A stretch of DNA of 64,000 nt from Podarcis raffonei (GCF_027172205.1 NC_070614.1:53492501-53556500), one strand, 5' to 3'; positions 31,801 to 42,757 are shown, counted from the first letter of the stretch. Numbers and translations are program-made. Notes: generated from the letters alone by a model not told the origin.

Positions 31801-32462
31801 TCCCGAGGGGTCTCCTCCGAGCATTACGCACCACCACCATCCCCAAGCCACCCATCCCCGCCGCGCGCCGTCGGGGCTGCTCTTCTTGCTCACCTGTAGG
31901 GCGCCGGGGATCCGGCCCCGTAGCCTCCTCCGCCTCCGGGTCCTCCTTGGGCGAGCTCGTAAGGGTAGCAGGCGCCCCTGCCGTCGGGGGTCCCTCCTGG
32001 AGCGGCAGCGTATGCGCTCCAGCCGCGCGTCTCGGCCGTCGGGGCGCACGGAAAGGTTCCTGGCGAGGCTGCTGCTGCCGGTGCGCCCTTGTCCCGTGCG
32101 CGCCCGGATCCGCCCTTGCGCCGGGGCCGGTACTTGTAATCGGGGTAGTCCTTCATGTGCAGAGCCCGGAGGCGCTTGGCCTCGTCCACGAAGGGCCGCT
32201 TCTCGGCGTCGGGCAGCAGTTTCCAAGCGGCGCCCAGGCGCTTGGAGATCTCCGAGTTGTGCATCTTGGGGTGCTCCTGCGCCATCTTGCGCCTTTGCGC
32301 GCTGGACCACACCATGAAGGCGTTCATGGGGCGCTTGACTTTCTCCAGGGGGTCCTCGGGGGCAGGAGGAGGAGGAAGCGCCCGAGGGGCAGCAGCAGCA
32401 GGGATCGGGGCCCCTCCGGGTTCTTGCTGCAGCGGAGCTTCCGCGGGGAAAACGGCGAACAT
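25873..32462 (-). CDS. SOX15: SOX15, HMG-box transcription factor, complete
   Basis: SOX15 (SoxG) is a nuclear HMG-box protein that binds and bends DNA at ATTGTT-type sites. Two coding exons join in phase: 31894-32462 (donor GTGAGC) and 25873-26092 (acceptor CCGCAG). The split codon AG|C gives 789 nt, 262 aa. The HMG box starts near residue 41 ([50 protein letters not shown]) and matches human SOX15 nearly word for word. The C-terminus ([10 protein letters not shown] ... ISQHPYLGF ... PPLTHL) resembles SoxB1/SoxG tails, and human SOX15 ends PMPLTHL. The start is the first in-frame ATG (32462): the open frame runs upstream without another ATG, and the ATG at 32545 is out of frame. The gene is convergent with MPDU1 and lies downstream of FXR2 on the same strand, as in human. 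Its 5.8-kb intron is unusually rich in tandem repeats. Confidence 0.96.
26465..26625 (-). mobile_element. CR1 LINE relic in the SOX15 intron
   Basis: 'ttttaaagccatcgagatta' and 'cctgtagcagggagttccgc', an antisense CR1 3' region. A smaller scrap of the same kind lies at 28050-28110. Confidence 0.6.
26885..27072 (-). mobile_element. CR1/L2-group LINE, family A, 3' end
   Basis: (ATT)n tail at 26898-26941, 'cccagccactctgggcggct', and 'aaacagggctgccttcagat' in antisense. Confidence 0.85.
27215..27470 (+). mobile_element. tRNA-like SINE split by a 138-bp hAT-type MITE
   Basis: The SINE head (gtgtggtgcaatggttaa) is interrupted at 27247-27384 by a nearly perfect palindrome (cagccctaggcaaac ... gtttgcctagggctg; inner words 'ggactacagttcccatcatc'). 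The SINE then resumes (gacccgggttcgaattccgc). Flanking 8-mers GTTAAAGG and GTTAAGAG are an imperfect target duplication. Confidence 0.7.
27471..28443. other. SOX15 intron sequence, no gene
   Basis: AT-rich 27540-27780 with an unassigned short ORF, a (TTA)n stretch near 27920, a CR1 scrap at 28050-28110, then GC-rich sequence leading into the minisatellite. Confidence 0.4.
28444..28975 (+). repeat. minisatellite array, 16 units of about 31 bp
   Basis: Sixteen copies of the core GACCCAGGAGTCCTG separated by short C/T-rich spacers (two spacer types, 'ctgtttcag' and 'ctgtttggggg'). All copies point the same way. The core is itself an imperfect palindrome (GGAC...GTCC). Confidence 0.95.
29326..29726 (-). 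repeat. minisatellite array, 13 units, inverted relative to 28444-28975
   Basis: Thirteen copies of CAGGACTCCTGGGTC, the reverse complement of the left array's core, with matching spacers (cccaaacagaga). The two arrays are separated by about 350 bp of single-copy sequence. Confidence 0.95.
29727..31099. other. SOX15 intron sequence, mostly unassigned
   Basis: No gene. 30395-30455 looks like a tRNA-like SINE scrap (gcacagtggttagagcgcag). 30770-30860 carries a short direct repeat (aagcacgcacaggatcg twice). Confidence 0.4.
31100..31775. repeat. diverged tandem array of about 78-bp units beside SOX15 exon 1
   Basis: Units begin GAGTAGGGCTCACCT-like and recur at 31126, 31258 (aagtag), 31345, about 31420, 31535, 31613 and 31691 (spacing 75-87 bp, usually 78, one gap longer). 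Each unit carries 'cccattgaagt' and 'cggacgttgct'. Unit junctions are small palindromes (CTACTC-n-GAGTAG). The array stops about 120 bp inside the intron from the SOX15 exon 1 donor. Confidence 0.75.
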
Positions 32463-32566
32463 CTCCTGATTCGATGGGGGCGCGCCGACTAGAGGACCTC
32501 GGGGAAGCGCGCCGGCCGGGGAAGAAGCTGCAGGCAAGACGGCATGGGCAAAGCGCAGCGCCGGGG

Positions 32567-32574
32567 CTTATATA
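32567..32574 (-). promoter_or_regulatory. SOX15: SOX15 TATA box
   Basis: TATATAAG on the minus strand about 105 bp before the SOX15 start codon, in a GC-rich setting. Transcription would be expected to start near 32540, giving a 5' UTR of about 75-80 nt. Confidence 0.65.
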
Positions 32575-32694
32575 GGGTGGGAGGGCGGGGCACTGCGGGA
32601 GACACGCCCCCCCAGCATCGGCCACGCCCCCCGCTTTTAACTCCTCGCGCGCCCTCCGATTTGGGAACCTCCATCCGTTGAAGTGATTTTAGAA

Positions 32695-32777
32695 TGAATT
32701 GATTTTAGAATGCTGTATTATTTTACTGTTGTTAGCCGCTCTGAGCCCGGCTTTGGCTGGGGAGGGCGGGATATAAA

Positions 32778-32818
<41 letters not shown>
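32695..32818 (+). mobile_element. CR1/L2-group LINE, family B, 3' end
   Basis: 'ttagccgctctgagcccggc', 'ggggagggcgggatataaat', then (ATT)n at 32777-32818. It sits just upstream of the SOX15 promoter. Confidence 0.85.
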
Positions 32819-33147
32819 GGCTTCGTCCTAGCTGCGGAACCTCTGTTTCTCTGAAATGGGAGCGGATGTGGGGTGGGCAATAGTGCCTCTGAGCATGTGC
32901 AGAGAGAGAATGAGAATGAGGCGGTTCCCAATCGCGCACAAGCTGCCGGATGAGGGCAAAATACCAAATGAAGTTCGCAGGCTGCATTTCATTGATTGAT
33001 TGATTGCATAATTATTTAGTTGGGGTTTTTTTCCCCTTCCAAAAAGAACTCAAAGCAACTTCTCTTTGGTGCAGTGATTGTTGGCGATGTTCCTTTTTAG
33101 CGATTGGTGTTTTGTTTGACTGCCTGCTGTGGTCAGGCGCCTGGGGC
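32819..33147. other. no recognisable feature
   Basis: Unique-looking sequence upstream of SOX15, with a short (TGAT)n run at 32990-33005. Confidence 0.35.
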
Positions 33148-34376
33148 AGTAATAATAATAATAATAATAATTTATTATTTGTACCCCGCCCATCTGGCTG
33201 GGTTTCTCCAGCCACTCTGGGCGGCTTCCAACAAAGATGAAAGATACACTAAAATGTCACATATTAAAAACTTCCCTAAATAGGGTTGCCTTCAGATGTC
33301 TTCTAAAAGTCTGGTAGTTGTTGTTCTCTTTGACATCTGGTGGGAGGGCGTTCCACAGGGAGGGCGCCACTACCGAGAAGGCCCTCTGCCTGGTTCCCTG
33401 TAACTTGGCTTCTCGCAGTGAGGGAACCACCAGAAGGCCCTCGGTGCTGGACCTCAGTGTCCGGTCAGAACGATGGGAGTGGAGATGCTCCTTTAGGTAT
33501 ACTGGGCCGAGGCCATTTAGGGCTTTAAAGGTCAGCACCAACACTTTGAATTGTGCTCGGAAACGTACTGGGAGCCAATGTAGGTCTTTCAAGACCGGTG
33601 TTATATGGTCTCGGCGGCCGCTCCCAGTCACCAGTCTAGCTGCTGCATTCTGGATTAGTTGTAGTTTCCGGGTCACCTTCAAAGGTAGCCCCACGTAGAG
33701 CGCATTGCAGTAGTCCAAGCGGGAGATAACCAGAGCATGTACCACTCTGGCGAGACAGTCTGCAGGCAGATAGGGTCTCATCCTGCACACCAGATGGAGC
33801 TGGGAGACAGCTGCCCTGGACACAGAGTTAACCTGCGCCTCCATGGACAGCGGTGAGTCCAAAATGACTCCCAGGCTGCGCACCTGGTCCTTCAGGGGCA
33901 CAGTTACCCCATTCAAGACCAGGGAATCCCCCACACCAACCCGCTCCCTGTCCCCCAAAAACAGTACTTCTGTCTTGTCAGGATTCAACCTCAATCTGTT
34001 AGCCGCCATCCATCCTCCAACCGCCTCCAGGCACTCACACAGGACCTTCACCGCCTTCACTGGTTCTGATTTAGAGGAGAGGTAGAGCTAGGTATCATCC
34101 GCATACTGATGAACACCCAGCCCAAACCCCCTGATGATCTCTCCCAGCGGCTGCATGTAGATATTAAAAACCATGGGGGAGAGGACAGAACCCTGAGGCA
34201 CCCCACAAGTGAGAGCCCAGGGGTCTGAACACTCATCCCCCAACACCACTTTCTGAACACGGCCCAGGAGGAAGGAGCGGAACCACTGTATGACAGTGCC
34301 CCCAGCTCCCAGCCCCTCCAGACGGTCCAGAAGGATGTTATGGTTGATTGTATCAAAGGCCGTTGAGAGTGCCTTT
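33148..34376 (-). mobile_element. CR1/L2-group LINE, family A, longest copy
   Basis: About 1.2 kb, sense on minus. The open 267-codon part at 33257-34060 runs from [20 protein letters not shown] through [20 protein letters not shown] to FRRHLKATLFREVF. Upstream in another frame are the RT words HQYADDT and GVPQGSVLSPMVFNIYM, so a frame break lies near 34060. (ATT)n tail at 33149-33172. Confidence 0.93.
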
Positions 34377-35050
34377 ATTTCGATAAAAGGAAAGCAGCCG
34401 AGAAATTATTGAAATGGCAATGATTGAGAAATAAGCATGCCCAGGACTGCAGTCATTCTTGTAGGATTAAAGAGGGAGGGGGGAAAGTCTTCATTTTCCC
34501 AGGGGGCTGGACTAGATGGCCGCTGGGGTCCCTTCCAGCTACACATTTCTATAACTCCCTCTCTCCTTACATCCCTTGGAACTAGCAGGTCTGGATTTTT
34601 TTAAGGGGGGAAAGGGGGGGAGAGATAAATTATTTGCCCCCTCCCAAAATCCACAGCAGGCCAGTTCCTTTACTAAGCCAACGAAGGAAGAGAAAAACCG
34701 CTGCCTGGGTGTTAAAAAGTCATAAAAGTCTGTGCACTGGTCTGTCTTAAAAGCACCTTAGAGACAAACTAAGTTTGTTATTGGTATGAGCTTTCGTGTC
34801 CATGCACACTTCTTCACAAATACACAGGTTGCTAGTACAACTGCTTTGTAAACAAGCGTTTGGGTTTCCCTGTGAATGTCCCGGTCCTCAAACACTCTGT
34901 GCATCAATAAGGAGAAAGTTGCACTCGCAGAGCTCAGGCGATGCTGGATTTTGGCATCAGTGTGGAAAGATAACTAACTACCTAGGTAGGAGATGTGATC
35001 GACATTTTCCAAGGTTACACCATTGAGTTGGATTTGTGGGTAGGGTAGAC
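34377..35050. other. intergenic stretch with small repeats
   Basis: 34498-34560 is a sense CR1 3' end (ggctggactagatggccgct). 34740-34830 is a single copy of the repeat seen inverted at 9520-9765. The rest is unassigned. Confidence 0.45.
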
Positions 35051-35062
35051 ATCACCTAGGAT

Positions 35063-35581
35063 TGGGAGAAAAGCAACGACAAACCTAGACAGCATCTTAA
35101 AAAGCAGAGACATCACCTTGCCAACAAAGGTCCGTATAGTAAAAGCTGTGGTTTTCCCAGTAGTGATGTATGGAAGTGAGAGCTGGACCATAAAGAAGGC
35201 TGATGGCCGAAGAATGGATGCTTTTGAATTCTGGTGCTGGAGGAGACTCTTGAGTCCCATGGACTGCAAGAAGATCCAACCTCTCCATTCTGAAGGAAAT
35301 CAGCCCTGAGTGCTCACTGGAAGGACAGATCCTGAAGCTGAGGCTGCAAGACTTTGGCCTCCTCATGAGAAGAGAAGACTCCCTGGAAAAGACCCTGATG
35401 TTGGGAAAGATGGAGGGCGCAAGGAGAAGGGGACGACAGAGGATGAGATGGTGGGACAGTGTTCTTGAAGCTACCAGCATAAGTTTGACCAAACTGCGGG
35501 AGGCAGTGGAAGACAGGAGGGCCTGGCGTGCTCTGGTCTAGGGGGTCAGAAGAGTCGGACACGACTAAACAACAACAACAA
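35063..35581 (+). mobile_element. young Bov-B insertion with exact target-site duplication
   Basis: 5'-truncated Bov-B from TTKVRIVKA-like words through KLREAVEDRRAWRALV to 'cgactaaacaacaacaac'. It is flanked by the exact 12-bp repeat ATCACCTAGGAT at 35051-35062 and 35582-35593. Confidence 0.93.
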
Positions 35582-35593
35582 ATCACCTAGGAT

Positions 35594-35959
35594 AATGGCC
35601 TTTTTTGGGAGCCTTTCGCTTTAAGGTCTCCTCCACCTGCAGGCCTGATGCCACAAAATCTTCATTCTCTTCCCCCTCAGGGCGAGTTCACAGGGACATA
35701 AGGAAGAAATTACCTTGCAAATGGAAGTGAATGGCCTCCCTGGGGCCAGCTGTTAGGGACAAAAGCTGGGCATTTGAGCAAACTGCAGCCTGGAGGAGGA
35801 ATGTCCACAGCTGAACCCTTTCCCAGTTTGGGGGTGGAAGTCTTTCCTCTTGAGAAAGGAGATGGGAGGCGGAAGGGAAAGACTCTGGGCAGAGTAAAAA
35901 TGGGAGAAGCTTTTTGCTAGAGTCCCCTTAAAAACAAACAAACTCACAGATAAACAATG
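35594..35959. other. no recognisable feature
   Basis: Unique-looking intergenic sequence; short ORFs only. Confidence 0.3.
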
Positions 35960-36260
35960 CAATATATATTATTATTAAGGGAAGAATTTATAATTTATCT
36001 TAGAGACCACTGTAAGCAGGTGGAAATGTAATCAGGATTGCAATAACATAGTATCAAGTACTATGGAGACAATGAGGTTATATAATATAGATTGATTGGA
36101 AAAGATGCAGTAGAAAAGGTTTAATAAAAGGACCCGTGCAGGGGAGGGATCTGAAGGAATCTGTAAATGCGGATGTGAATGCTAGTGTTGTTATAATTAT
36201 ATACTTGTAAAACCAAATAAAAACTATCTGTCTCATATATATATATATATATATATATAA
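35960..36260 (+). mobile_element. L1-like 3' UTR and (TA)n
   Basis: AT-rich sequence ending 'aaaaccaaataaaaactatc', as in the L1 3' end at 12500, followed by a (TA)n run at 36235-36260. Confidence 0.5.
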
Positions 36261-36660
36261 TTATTATTTGTTATTTAATATAAATTTATACATTCCTTGA
36301 TTGCAAAAAGAATAGACCCACAAACCTCAAAGTGGTTTGCAAAAAAATAGAAGAAGAAGAAATTGCAACAATACTTTAAAATGTACAGAAAGTTAAAATT
36401 ACTGCAACGGATCAAGCATCTGCGTCGGCTTGTCTAAGCAATAATGTTTTTTAGCAGGGGCTGAATAGAGTGCCCTTGATATCAATAGGCAGGGAGTTCC
36501 ATAGTGCAACTGCCTCAAAGTTAGATTTCCAATGTCTTATAGGCAGCCCCAGAACCAATATACTGTATCAAAACAGATCTGCTTCCTTGGCCAATTCACT
36601 GAGAAGTTCAACTGCAGTGAACTTTTGCTGTAGCTTCTAGCCAGACCACTGGACACCGGT
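36261..36660 (-). mobile_element. old LINE 3' relic
   Basis: 'cctcaaagtggtttgcaaaa' and 'ggcagggagttccatagtgc' suggest an antisense CR1/L2-type 3' end. Weak. Confidence 0.4.
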
Positions 36661-36853
36661 TTTGTCATTTATTTATTTTTGGAACTGAGAGTGGTACCTG
36701 CCCCTTCCAGCTTTTAATCAATAGCACCACCTGCCTTTGCTCCAGATTCCGTTTGCAAACCAAGAAGCAACGGCGGCCCCTCTGAGCATGTCTAGAGTGC
36801 ATTTTGCTCATCCACTGTGGCATAAGATTTAGAGTTTGGCTAGGACTGAGCAG

Positions 36854-37208
36854 GGACACGGGTGGCGCTGTGGGTTAAACCACAGAGCCTAGGGCTTGCC
36901 GATCAGAAGGTCGGTGGTTCGAATCCCCGCAATGACGGGGTGAGCTCCCGTTGCTCGGTCCCTGCTCCTGCCAACCTAGCAGTTCGAAAGCACGTCAAAA
37001 TGCAAGTAGATAAATAGGTACCACTCCGGCGGGAAGGTAAACGGTGTTTCTGTGCGCTGCTCTGGTTCGCCAGAAGCGGCTTAGTCCTGCTGGCCACATG
37101 ACCTGGAAGCTGTACGCCGGCTCCCTCGGCCAGTAAAGCGAGATGAGCGCCGCAACCCCAGAGTCGGCCACGACTGGACCTAATGGTCAGGGGTCCCTTT
37201 ATCTTTTT
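36854..37208 (+). mobile_element. Sauria SINE with 12-bp target-site duplication
   Basis: Complete copy from the tRNA-like head to the tttatcttttt tail. AGGACTGAGCAG flanks it at 36842-36853 and 37209-37220. Confidence 0.95.
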
Positions 37209-37464
37209 AGGACTGAGCAGACGCACCCTGCTGCCCCAAGGAAGGCAGCTCGCTTTGGGCTCAGTCCCTTCCTGCCTGAACTACCTCACAGGCTTGTTGT
37301 TCGGGGGGGAAATATATATATATGACGGTACGGGAAGAATATCGTGCATGTCTTTGAGAATGTGGATAAAGAGAAAAGAAATAGGAAAATGACTAAAATT
37401 TGGAGCATTGGCCAATTAGTTAATATGCCAATTGTCTTACCAATGCTAGGATGGTATAAAATAA

Positions 37465-37785
<321 letters not shown>

Positions 37786-37939
37786 TTTTTAACATACCAT
37801 TTTCAACAGTAATTAAACATATTTTTACATCTTACTCAATTTTTTTGACTTCCATCAGTCCTGTCTGAAAATTTTCCAATCCAATCTCTTAATATACATT
37901 TCTTATTTTCCCTGTTACATTTCAAACTCATAACCAGTA

Positions 37940-38165
37940 CAGTGGTACCTCAGGTTACATACGCTTCAGGTTACAGACTCCACTAACCCAGAAATAGTGC
38001 TTCAGGTTAAGAACTTTACTTCAGGGTGAGAACAGAAATCGTGCTCCGGCGGCACAGCAGCAGCAGGAGGCCCCATTAGCTAAAGTGGTGCTTCAGGTTA
38101 AGAACAGTTTCAGGTTAAGAACGGACCTCCGGAACGAATTAAGTACTTAACCTGAGGTACCACTG
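37940..38165 (+). mobile_element. Tc1/mariner-type MITE (CAGTGGTACC)
   Basis: 226 bp, same family as 8480-8713, TA on both sides. Confidence 0.85.
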
Positions 38166-38167
38166 TA

Positions 38168-38480
38168 TCTCTATCTACTTTGTAGCACTTCATATACCGG
38201 TATCCCTCCTTACAAAACTTCTTGTAGTCCTACTAGCATAATTTGTCGATTACAGTTGCTCTTCAAATAATTCACATACTTCTTCCAATCTTCTGTAAAT
38301 CTCTGGTCCCGCAGGTTTTCGAATCCTTCCTGTCATTTTGTCCAATTCTGCACAGTCCATTATTTTCGTCTGCCATTCTTCTTTCGTTGGCATTTCTTCT
38401 TGTTTCCATGATATAAACTACTTTTTGTCCTGGGAGGCTGTTCTGAACAATCTAATTATCACTACCTGAAGTTTTCTGCA
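38168..38480 (-). mobile_element. L1 LINE 3' fragment
   Basis: Antisense L1 ORF2 end: 'cttcttccaatcttctgtaa', 'gtctgccattcttctttcgt'. Begins right after the MITE. Confidence 0.75.
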
Positions 38481-38528
38481 TTTTGCTTCACTTTAGCTGG
38501 CGGTCGACTCTCCTGTCCTTCACTGGAG

Positions 38529-38530
<2 letters not shown>

Positions 38531-38577
<47 letters not shown>

Positions 38578-39265
38578 TAGTATTCATACCCCGCCCATCT
38601 GGCTGGGTTTCCCCAGCCACCCTGGGTGGCTTTCAACAAAATATTAAAATACAGTAATGCATCAAACGTTAAAAGCTTCCCTAAACAGGGCTGCCTCCAG
38701 ATGTCTTCTAAAAGTTAGGTAGTTGTTTATCTCTTTGACATCTCCTGGGAGGGCGATCCACAGGGCGGGCGCCACCACCGAGAAGGCCCTCTGCCTGGTT
38801 CCCTGTAGCTTTGCTTCTCGCAATGAGGGAACCGCCAGAAGGCCCTCAGAGCTGGACCTCGGTGTCCGGGCAGAACGATGGGGGTGGAGATGCTCCTTCA
38901 GGTCTACTGGGCCTTTGAGGCTGTTTAGGGCTTTCAAGGTCAGCACCAACACTTTGAATTGTGCTCGGAAACGTACTGGGAGTCAATGTAGGTCTTTTGG
39001 GACCAGTGTTATATGGTCCCGGCGGCCGCTCCCAGTCCCCAGTCTGGCTGCCGCATTCTGGATTAGTTGCAGTTTCCGGGTCACCTTCAAAGGCAGCCCC
39101 ACATAGAGCGCATTGCAGTAGTCCAAGCGGGAGATAACCAGAGCATGCGCCACTCTGGAGAGACAGTCTGCGGGCAGGGAGGGTCTCATCCTGCGTCCCA
39201 GATGGAGCTGGTAGACAGCTGCCCTGGACACAGAACTGACCTGCGCCTCCATGGACAGAAGTCGG
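38531..39265 (-). mobile_element. CR1/L2-group LINE, family A
   Basis: (ATT)n tail at 38532-38577. Sense minus RT tail with [20 protein letters not shown] and [17 protein letters not shown]. Confidence 0.9.
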
Positions 39266-39274
39266 GCGGCCATC

Positions 39275-39375
39275 TGTCAAGGACGCTTTAGCTGCGAGCC
39301 CCGCATTGCAGCGGGTTGGACTAGATGGCCACTGGGGTGCCCTGTCCAACTCAACAGTTCTCTGCTTCTGTGAAC
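39275..39375 (+). mobile_element. CR1 LINE 3' end fragment
   Basis: 'gcgggttggactagatggcc' and the flanking words of the CR1 3' end. Confidence 0.7.
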
Positions 39376-39439
39376 AATGTTAGATCTGACATCCTTTCCA
39401 GGTGCCGGCTGGACTGGGAAGCCTCTGCTCCCAACTGCC

Positions 39440-39597
39440 CTGCTACATTTTAAATTGCATTTTAACCTGTATTTTAATTCCCCCCCTTCTATCTTTCCCC
39501 CCTGTTATGTTTTTACTATGATTTTATTGGTGTTAGCCACCCTGAGCCCGGCTCTGGCTAGGGAGGGCGGGGTATAAATAAAATTTATTATTATGCA
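39440..39597 (+). mobile_element. CR1/L2-group LINE, family B, 3' end
   Basis: 'gttagccaccctgagcccgg', 'gggcggggtataaataaaat', then a short (TTA)n. Confidence 0.8.
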
Positions 39598-39604
39598 GCG
39601 GCCG

Positions 39605-40150
39605 CAGCTCAGACTTTGGTGGCAAAGGGGTGTAAGGAACAAGAAGCCCCGACAATAACGGACTGGCATTACAAGCTACAAGAATCTGCTGAAATGACGC
39701 GGTTAACAAATACCCTGAGAGGCAATTCAAAACAAAAATCTATGGGAAAATGGGATGGATATAAAACATATGTTCAAAAATACAGTAAAGGATCGCTATC
39801 TATGCCAGCATTCGATTGACGTTGGAGTGAGACCGAGTTGAGAAATAAGACTAAGAGCACAGATTGATATAGGTATGTATTAGATAATATGTAAAGAAAT
39901 ATACAATAATAAGAGTACGTTCATTTGTAAAAAAAGGAATATACAGCAGGATAGACAGGAAGTCTAGTGTGTAGGTATGTATATGATTTTTGGAAAAAAT
40001 TGTTGTTGTTTTTTCTTCTTTGTTCTTACTTTTTTTGTTTGTTTCATTTTCTTTCTAGGTATATAAAATTTGTATATAATTTTTGTATACACGTTGGAAA
40101 TTATATTATGGTAAGTCCTGTACTGTAATATGACAATGTTTACCGATGTA
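39605..40150 (+). mobile_element. L1-like LINE 3' end, second L1 family
   Basis: Short ORF TITDWHYKLQESAEMTRLTN followed by KWDGYKTYVQKYSK, the end of an L1-type ORF2, then an AT-rich 3' UTR. Confidence 0.65.
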
Positions 40151-40162
40151 ATATAAGAATGT

Positions 40163-40570
40163 TAATAAAGAAGGCTGATCGCCAAAGAACGGATGCTTTT
40201 GAATTCTGGTGCTGGAGGAGACTCTTGAGAGTCCCATGGACTACAAGATCCAACCTCTCCATTCTGAAGGAAATCAGCCCTGAGTGCTCACTGGAAGGAC
40301 AGATCCTGAAGCTGAGGCTGCAAGACTTTGGCCTCCTCATGAGAAGAGAAGACTCCCTGGAAAAGACCCTGATGTTGGGAAAGATGGAGGGCACAAGGAG
40401 AAGGGGACGACAGAGGACGAGGTGGTGGGACAGTGTTCTCGAAGCTACCAGCATGAGTTTGACCAAACTGCGGGAGGCAGTGGAAGACAGGAGGGCCTGG
40501 CGTGCTCTGGTCCAGGGGGTCACAAAGAGGCGGACATGACTAAACGGCTAAACAACAACAACAATAAAAA
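40163..40570 (+). mobile_element. Bov-B LINE 3' end
   Basis: KKADRQRTDAFEFWCWRRLL, then KLREAVEDRRAWRALVQGVT, ending in (AAC)n. Confidence 0.92.
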
Positions 40571-41282
40571 AATAAAATGCTGGGGGAGGAATTATTATTA
40601 TTATTAGGCAGGCAAGATGGTCTCTGTCTGCAACTTGGAACTCAAAGCAGCCATCAGTAGGCAAAGCGCGACGGGAGTTGCAGTCCGTCAGTCGCCCCAT
40701 TAAAAAACCTGCAGGACAGGCCTAGTGCATCCTGCTGTTGCTTGAAACATTGATGGAGATTTCCTCCCCTTTCCCAAAAATGTTCCACCTGTTTACACCT
40801 GCCTCGTTTTTTCCTCCCGCCCCAAACTCCAGGAGTGCTGTAATCCTCTCAAAAGCCCTGATAGTGGAGTGTTTGAATATTCATTTTTGCTGCAAGGGCT
40901 TAACAGCCTCATTAGCAAGTGAAGAGGAGGTCATTCCCAGGGGTCTGACCCACCTGTGGTCTGAAGTTTGATGAGCCATAGGCTTTTGGTGGGGCTGGGG
41001 GTTGATTTTAAGCCCTGACTTAGAGGGGGAAATGTCTTTCCTGTCTGTGCAAGGCTATCAGAAACACCCCACTGGCTGAAAAAAACCACCCCTGAGATTA
41101 TTATCATTTTATGGCATTTCGTAGAATCTTAGAAGTGAAGATTCGGAATGCAGGAATCTCCACTGCCTTCCGAAGGGGGTTCATTCCAGGGTCAAAGATC
41201 TCTCACCATCAGAATTTTTTTTCTAATTTTTAGTCAGAAGCTCCTTTGTTGACTTCTGAATCCTGTGATTTGGGTCCTGTTC
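40571..41282. other. intergenic, no gene seen
   Basis: Unique-looking sequence with several short ORFs. No repeat family recognised except a short (ATT)n at 40590-40606. Confidence 0.35.
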
Positions 41283-41286
41283 TATG

Positions 41287-41619
41287 GACACGGGTGGCGC
41301 TGTGGGTTAAACCACAGAGCCTAGGACTTGCCGATCAGAAGGTCGGCAGTTCAAATCCCCGCGACGGGGTGAGCTCCCGTTGCTCGGTCCGTGCTCCTGC
41401 CAATTTAGCAGTTCGAAAGCACGTCAAAGTAGTAAAGGTAAAGGGACCCCTGACCGTTAGGTTCAGTCGCGGACGACTCTGGGGTTGCGGCGCTCATCTC
41501 GCTTTACTGGCCGAGGGAGCCGGTGTCCAGCTTCCGGGTCATGTGGCCAGCAGGACTAAGCCGCTTCTGGCGAACCAGAGCAGCGCACGGAAACGCCGTT
41601 CACCTTCCCGCCGGAGCTC
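41287..41619. mobile_element. two Sauria SINE parts head to head
   Basis: 41287-41430 is the plus-strand head half (cgggtggcgctgtgggttaa). 41432-41619 is a minus-strand tail half (aagggacccctgaccgttag). Together they form an inverted pair. Confidence 0.85.
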
Positions 41620-42062
41620 CCGGTGGAGCACAGGGTCAGATTTAAGGTGCTGGTTTTGACCTTTAAAGCCCTTCATGGCCTAGGACCCTCGTACCTACGG
41701 GACCACCTCTCCCGGTATGCCCCACGGAGAGCCTCAAGGTCCATAAATAGCAACACCCTATTGGTCCCGGGCCCTAAGGAAGTCAGATTAGCCTCAACCA
41801 GAGCCAGGGCCTTTTCAACACTGGCCCCAGGCTGGTGGAACGCTCTGCCTCATGAGACCAGGGCCCTGCGGGATCTGATCTCTTTCCGCAGGGCCTGTAA
41901 GACAGAGTTCTTCCGCCTGGCCTTTGGCTTGGAATCAACTTGATCCGCTTCCCCTCTTTCTTTTTTCCTTTCTCCTCCTGTGATGAGGTTGCATTTTAAT
42001 GTTGTATTTTAATCTTGTTTTTAAGATGTATTCATTCAACTTGTTTTTATTATTGCTTGTTA
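41620..42062 (+). mobile_element. CR1/L2-group LINE, family B
   Basis: Open 106-codon tail: [57 protein letters not shown]. Confidence 0.88.
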
Positions 42063-42063
42063 G

Positions 42064-42440
42064 CCACTGTCACCATCTGCAGTGATCATGGAGCCCAAGA
42101 ATGTAAAATCTCTCACTGCCTCCATTTCTTCCCCTTCTATTTGCCAGGAGGTGATGGGCCCAGTGGCCATGATCTTCGTTTTTTTGATGTTGAGCTTCAG
42201 ACCATATTTTGCGCTCTCCTCTTTCACCCTCAATAAAAGGTTCTTTAATTCCTCCTCACTTTCTGCCATCAAGGTTGTGTCATCTGCATATCTGAGGTTG
42301 TTGATATTTCTTCAGGCAATCTTAATTCCAGTTTGGGATTCATCCAGCCCAGCCTTTCGCATGATGAATTCTGCATGTAAGTTAAATAAGCAGGGAGACA
42401 ATATACAGCCTTGCCGTACTACTTTCCCAATTTTGAATTT
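42064..42440 (-). mobile_element. Bov-B LINE RT fragment
   Basis: Antisense: KNLLLRVKEESAKYGLKLNI, TGPITSWQIEGEEMEAVRDF. It is internal to the element and lacks the 3' end. Confidence 0.9.
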
Positions 42441-42757
42441 TACCCAATTTTACCCTCATTTGTCTTTTACAATACAGCCAGTTTCACGTGGGGGGGGGGC
42501 AAGTGGAGAGGAAGAGCCCAGCCAAGGATCAGAACCTGCACCAAGGGTGAGTCATTCAGGTGGTACCAGGAACTCCGCCCCCCAAAATAGCATGTCCCTC
42601 CACCCCACCTGCAGTTTCTGTCTTCTGAATGCGCATTTCTGTGATACTGGAGAGATTGGGGTGGGAAGAACAGAAGGGGTGGGCCTAGCCCCTTCCTCCT
42701 TTACCTGCAGACTTACCTGTGGAAGGGGGGGAGGAGAAAGGATGCTGGGAGGCTTGC

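Noticed and set aside
32460-32537. Longer SOX15 start at 32537
   Set aside because: The codon there is TTG; the first in-frame ATG is 32462 and fits the usual short N-terminus before the HMG box.
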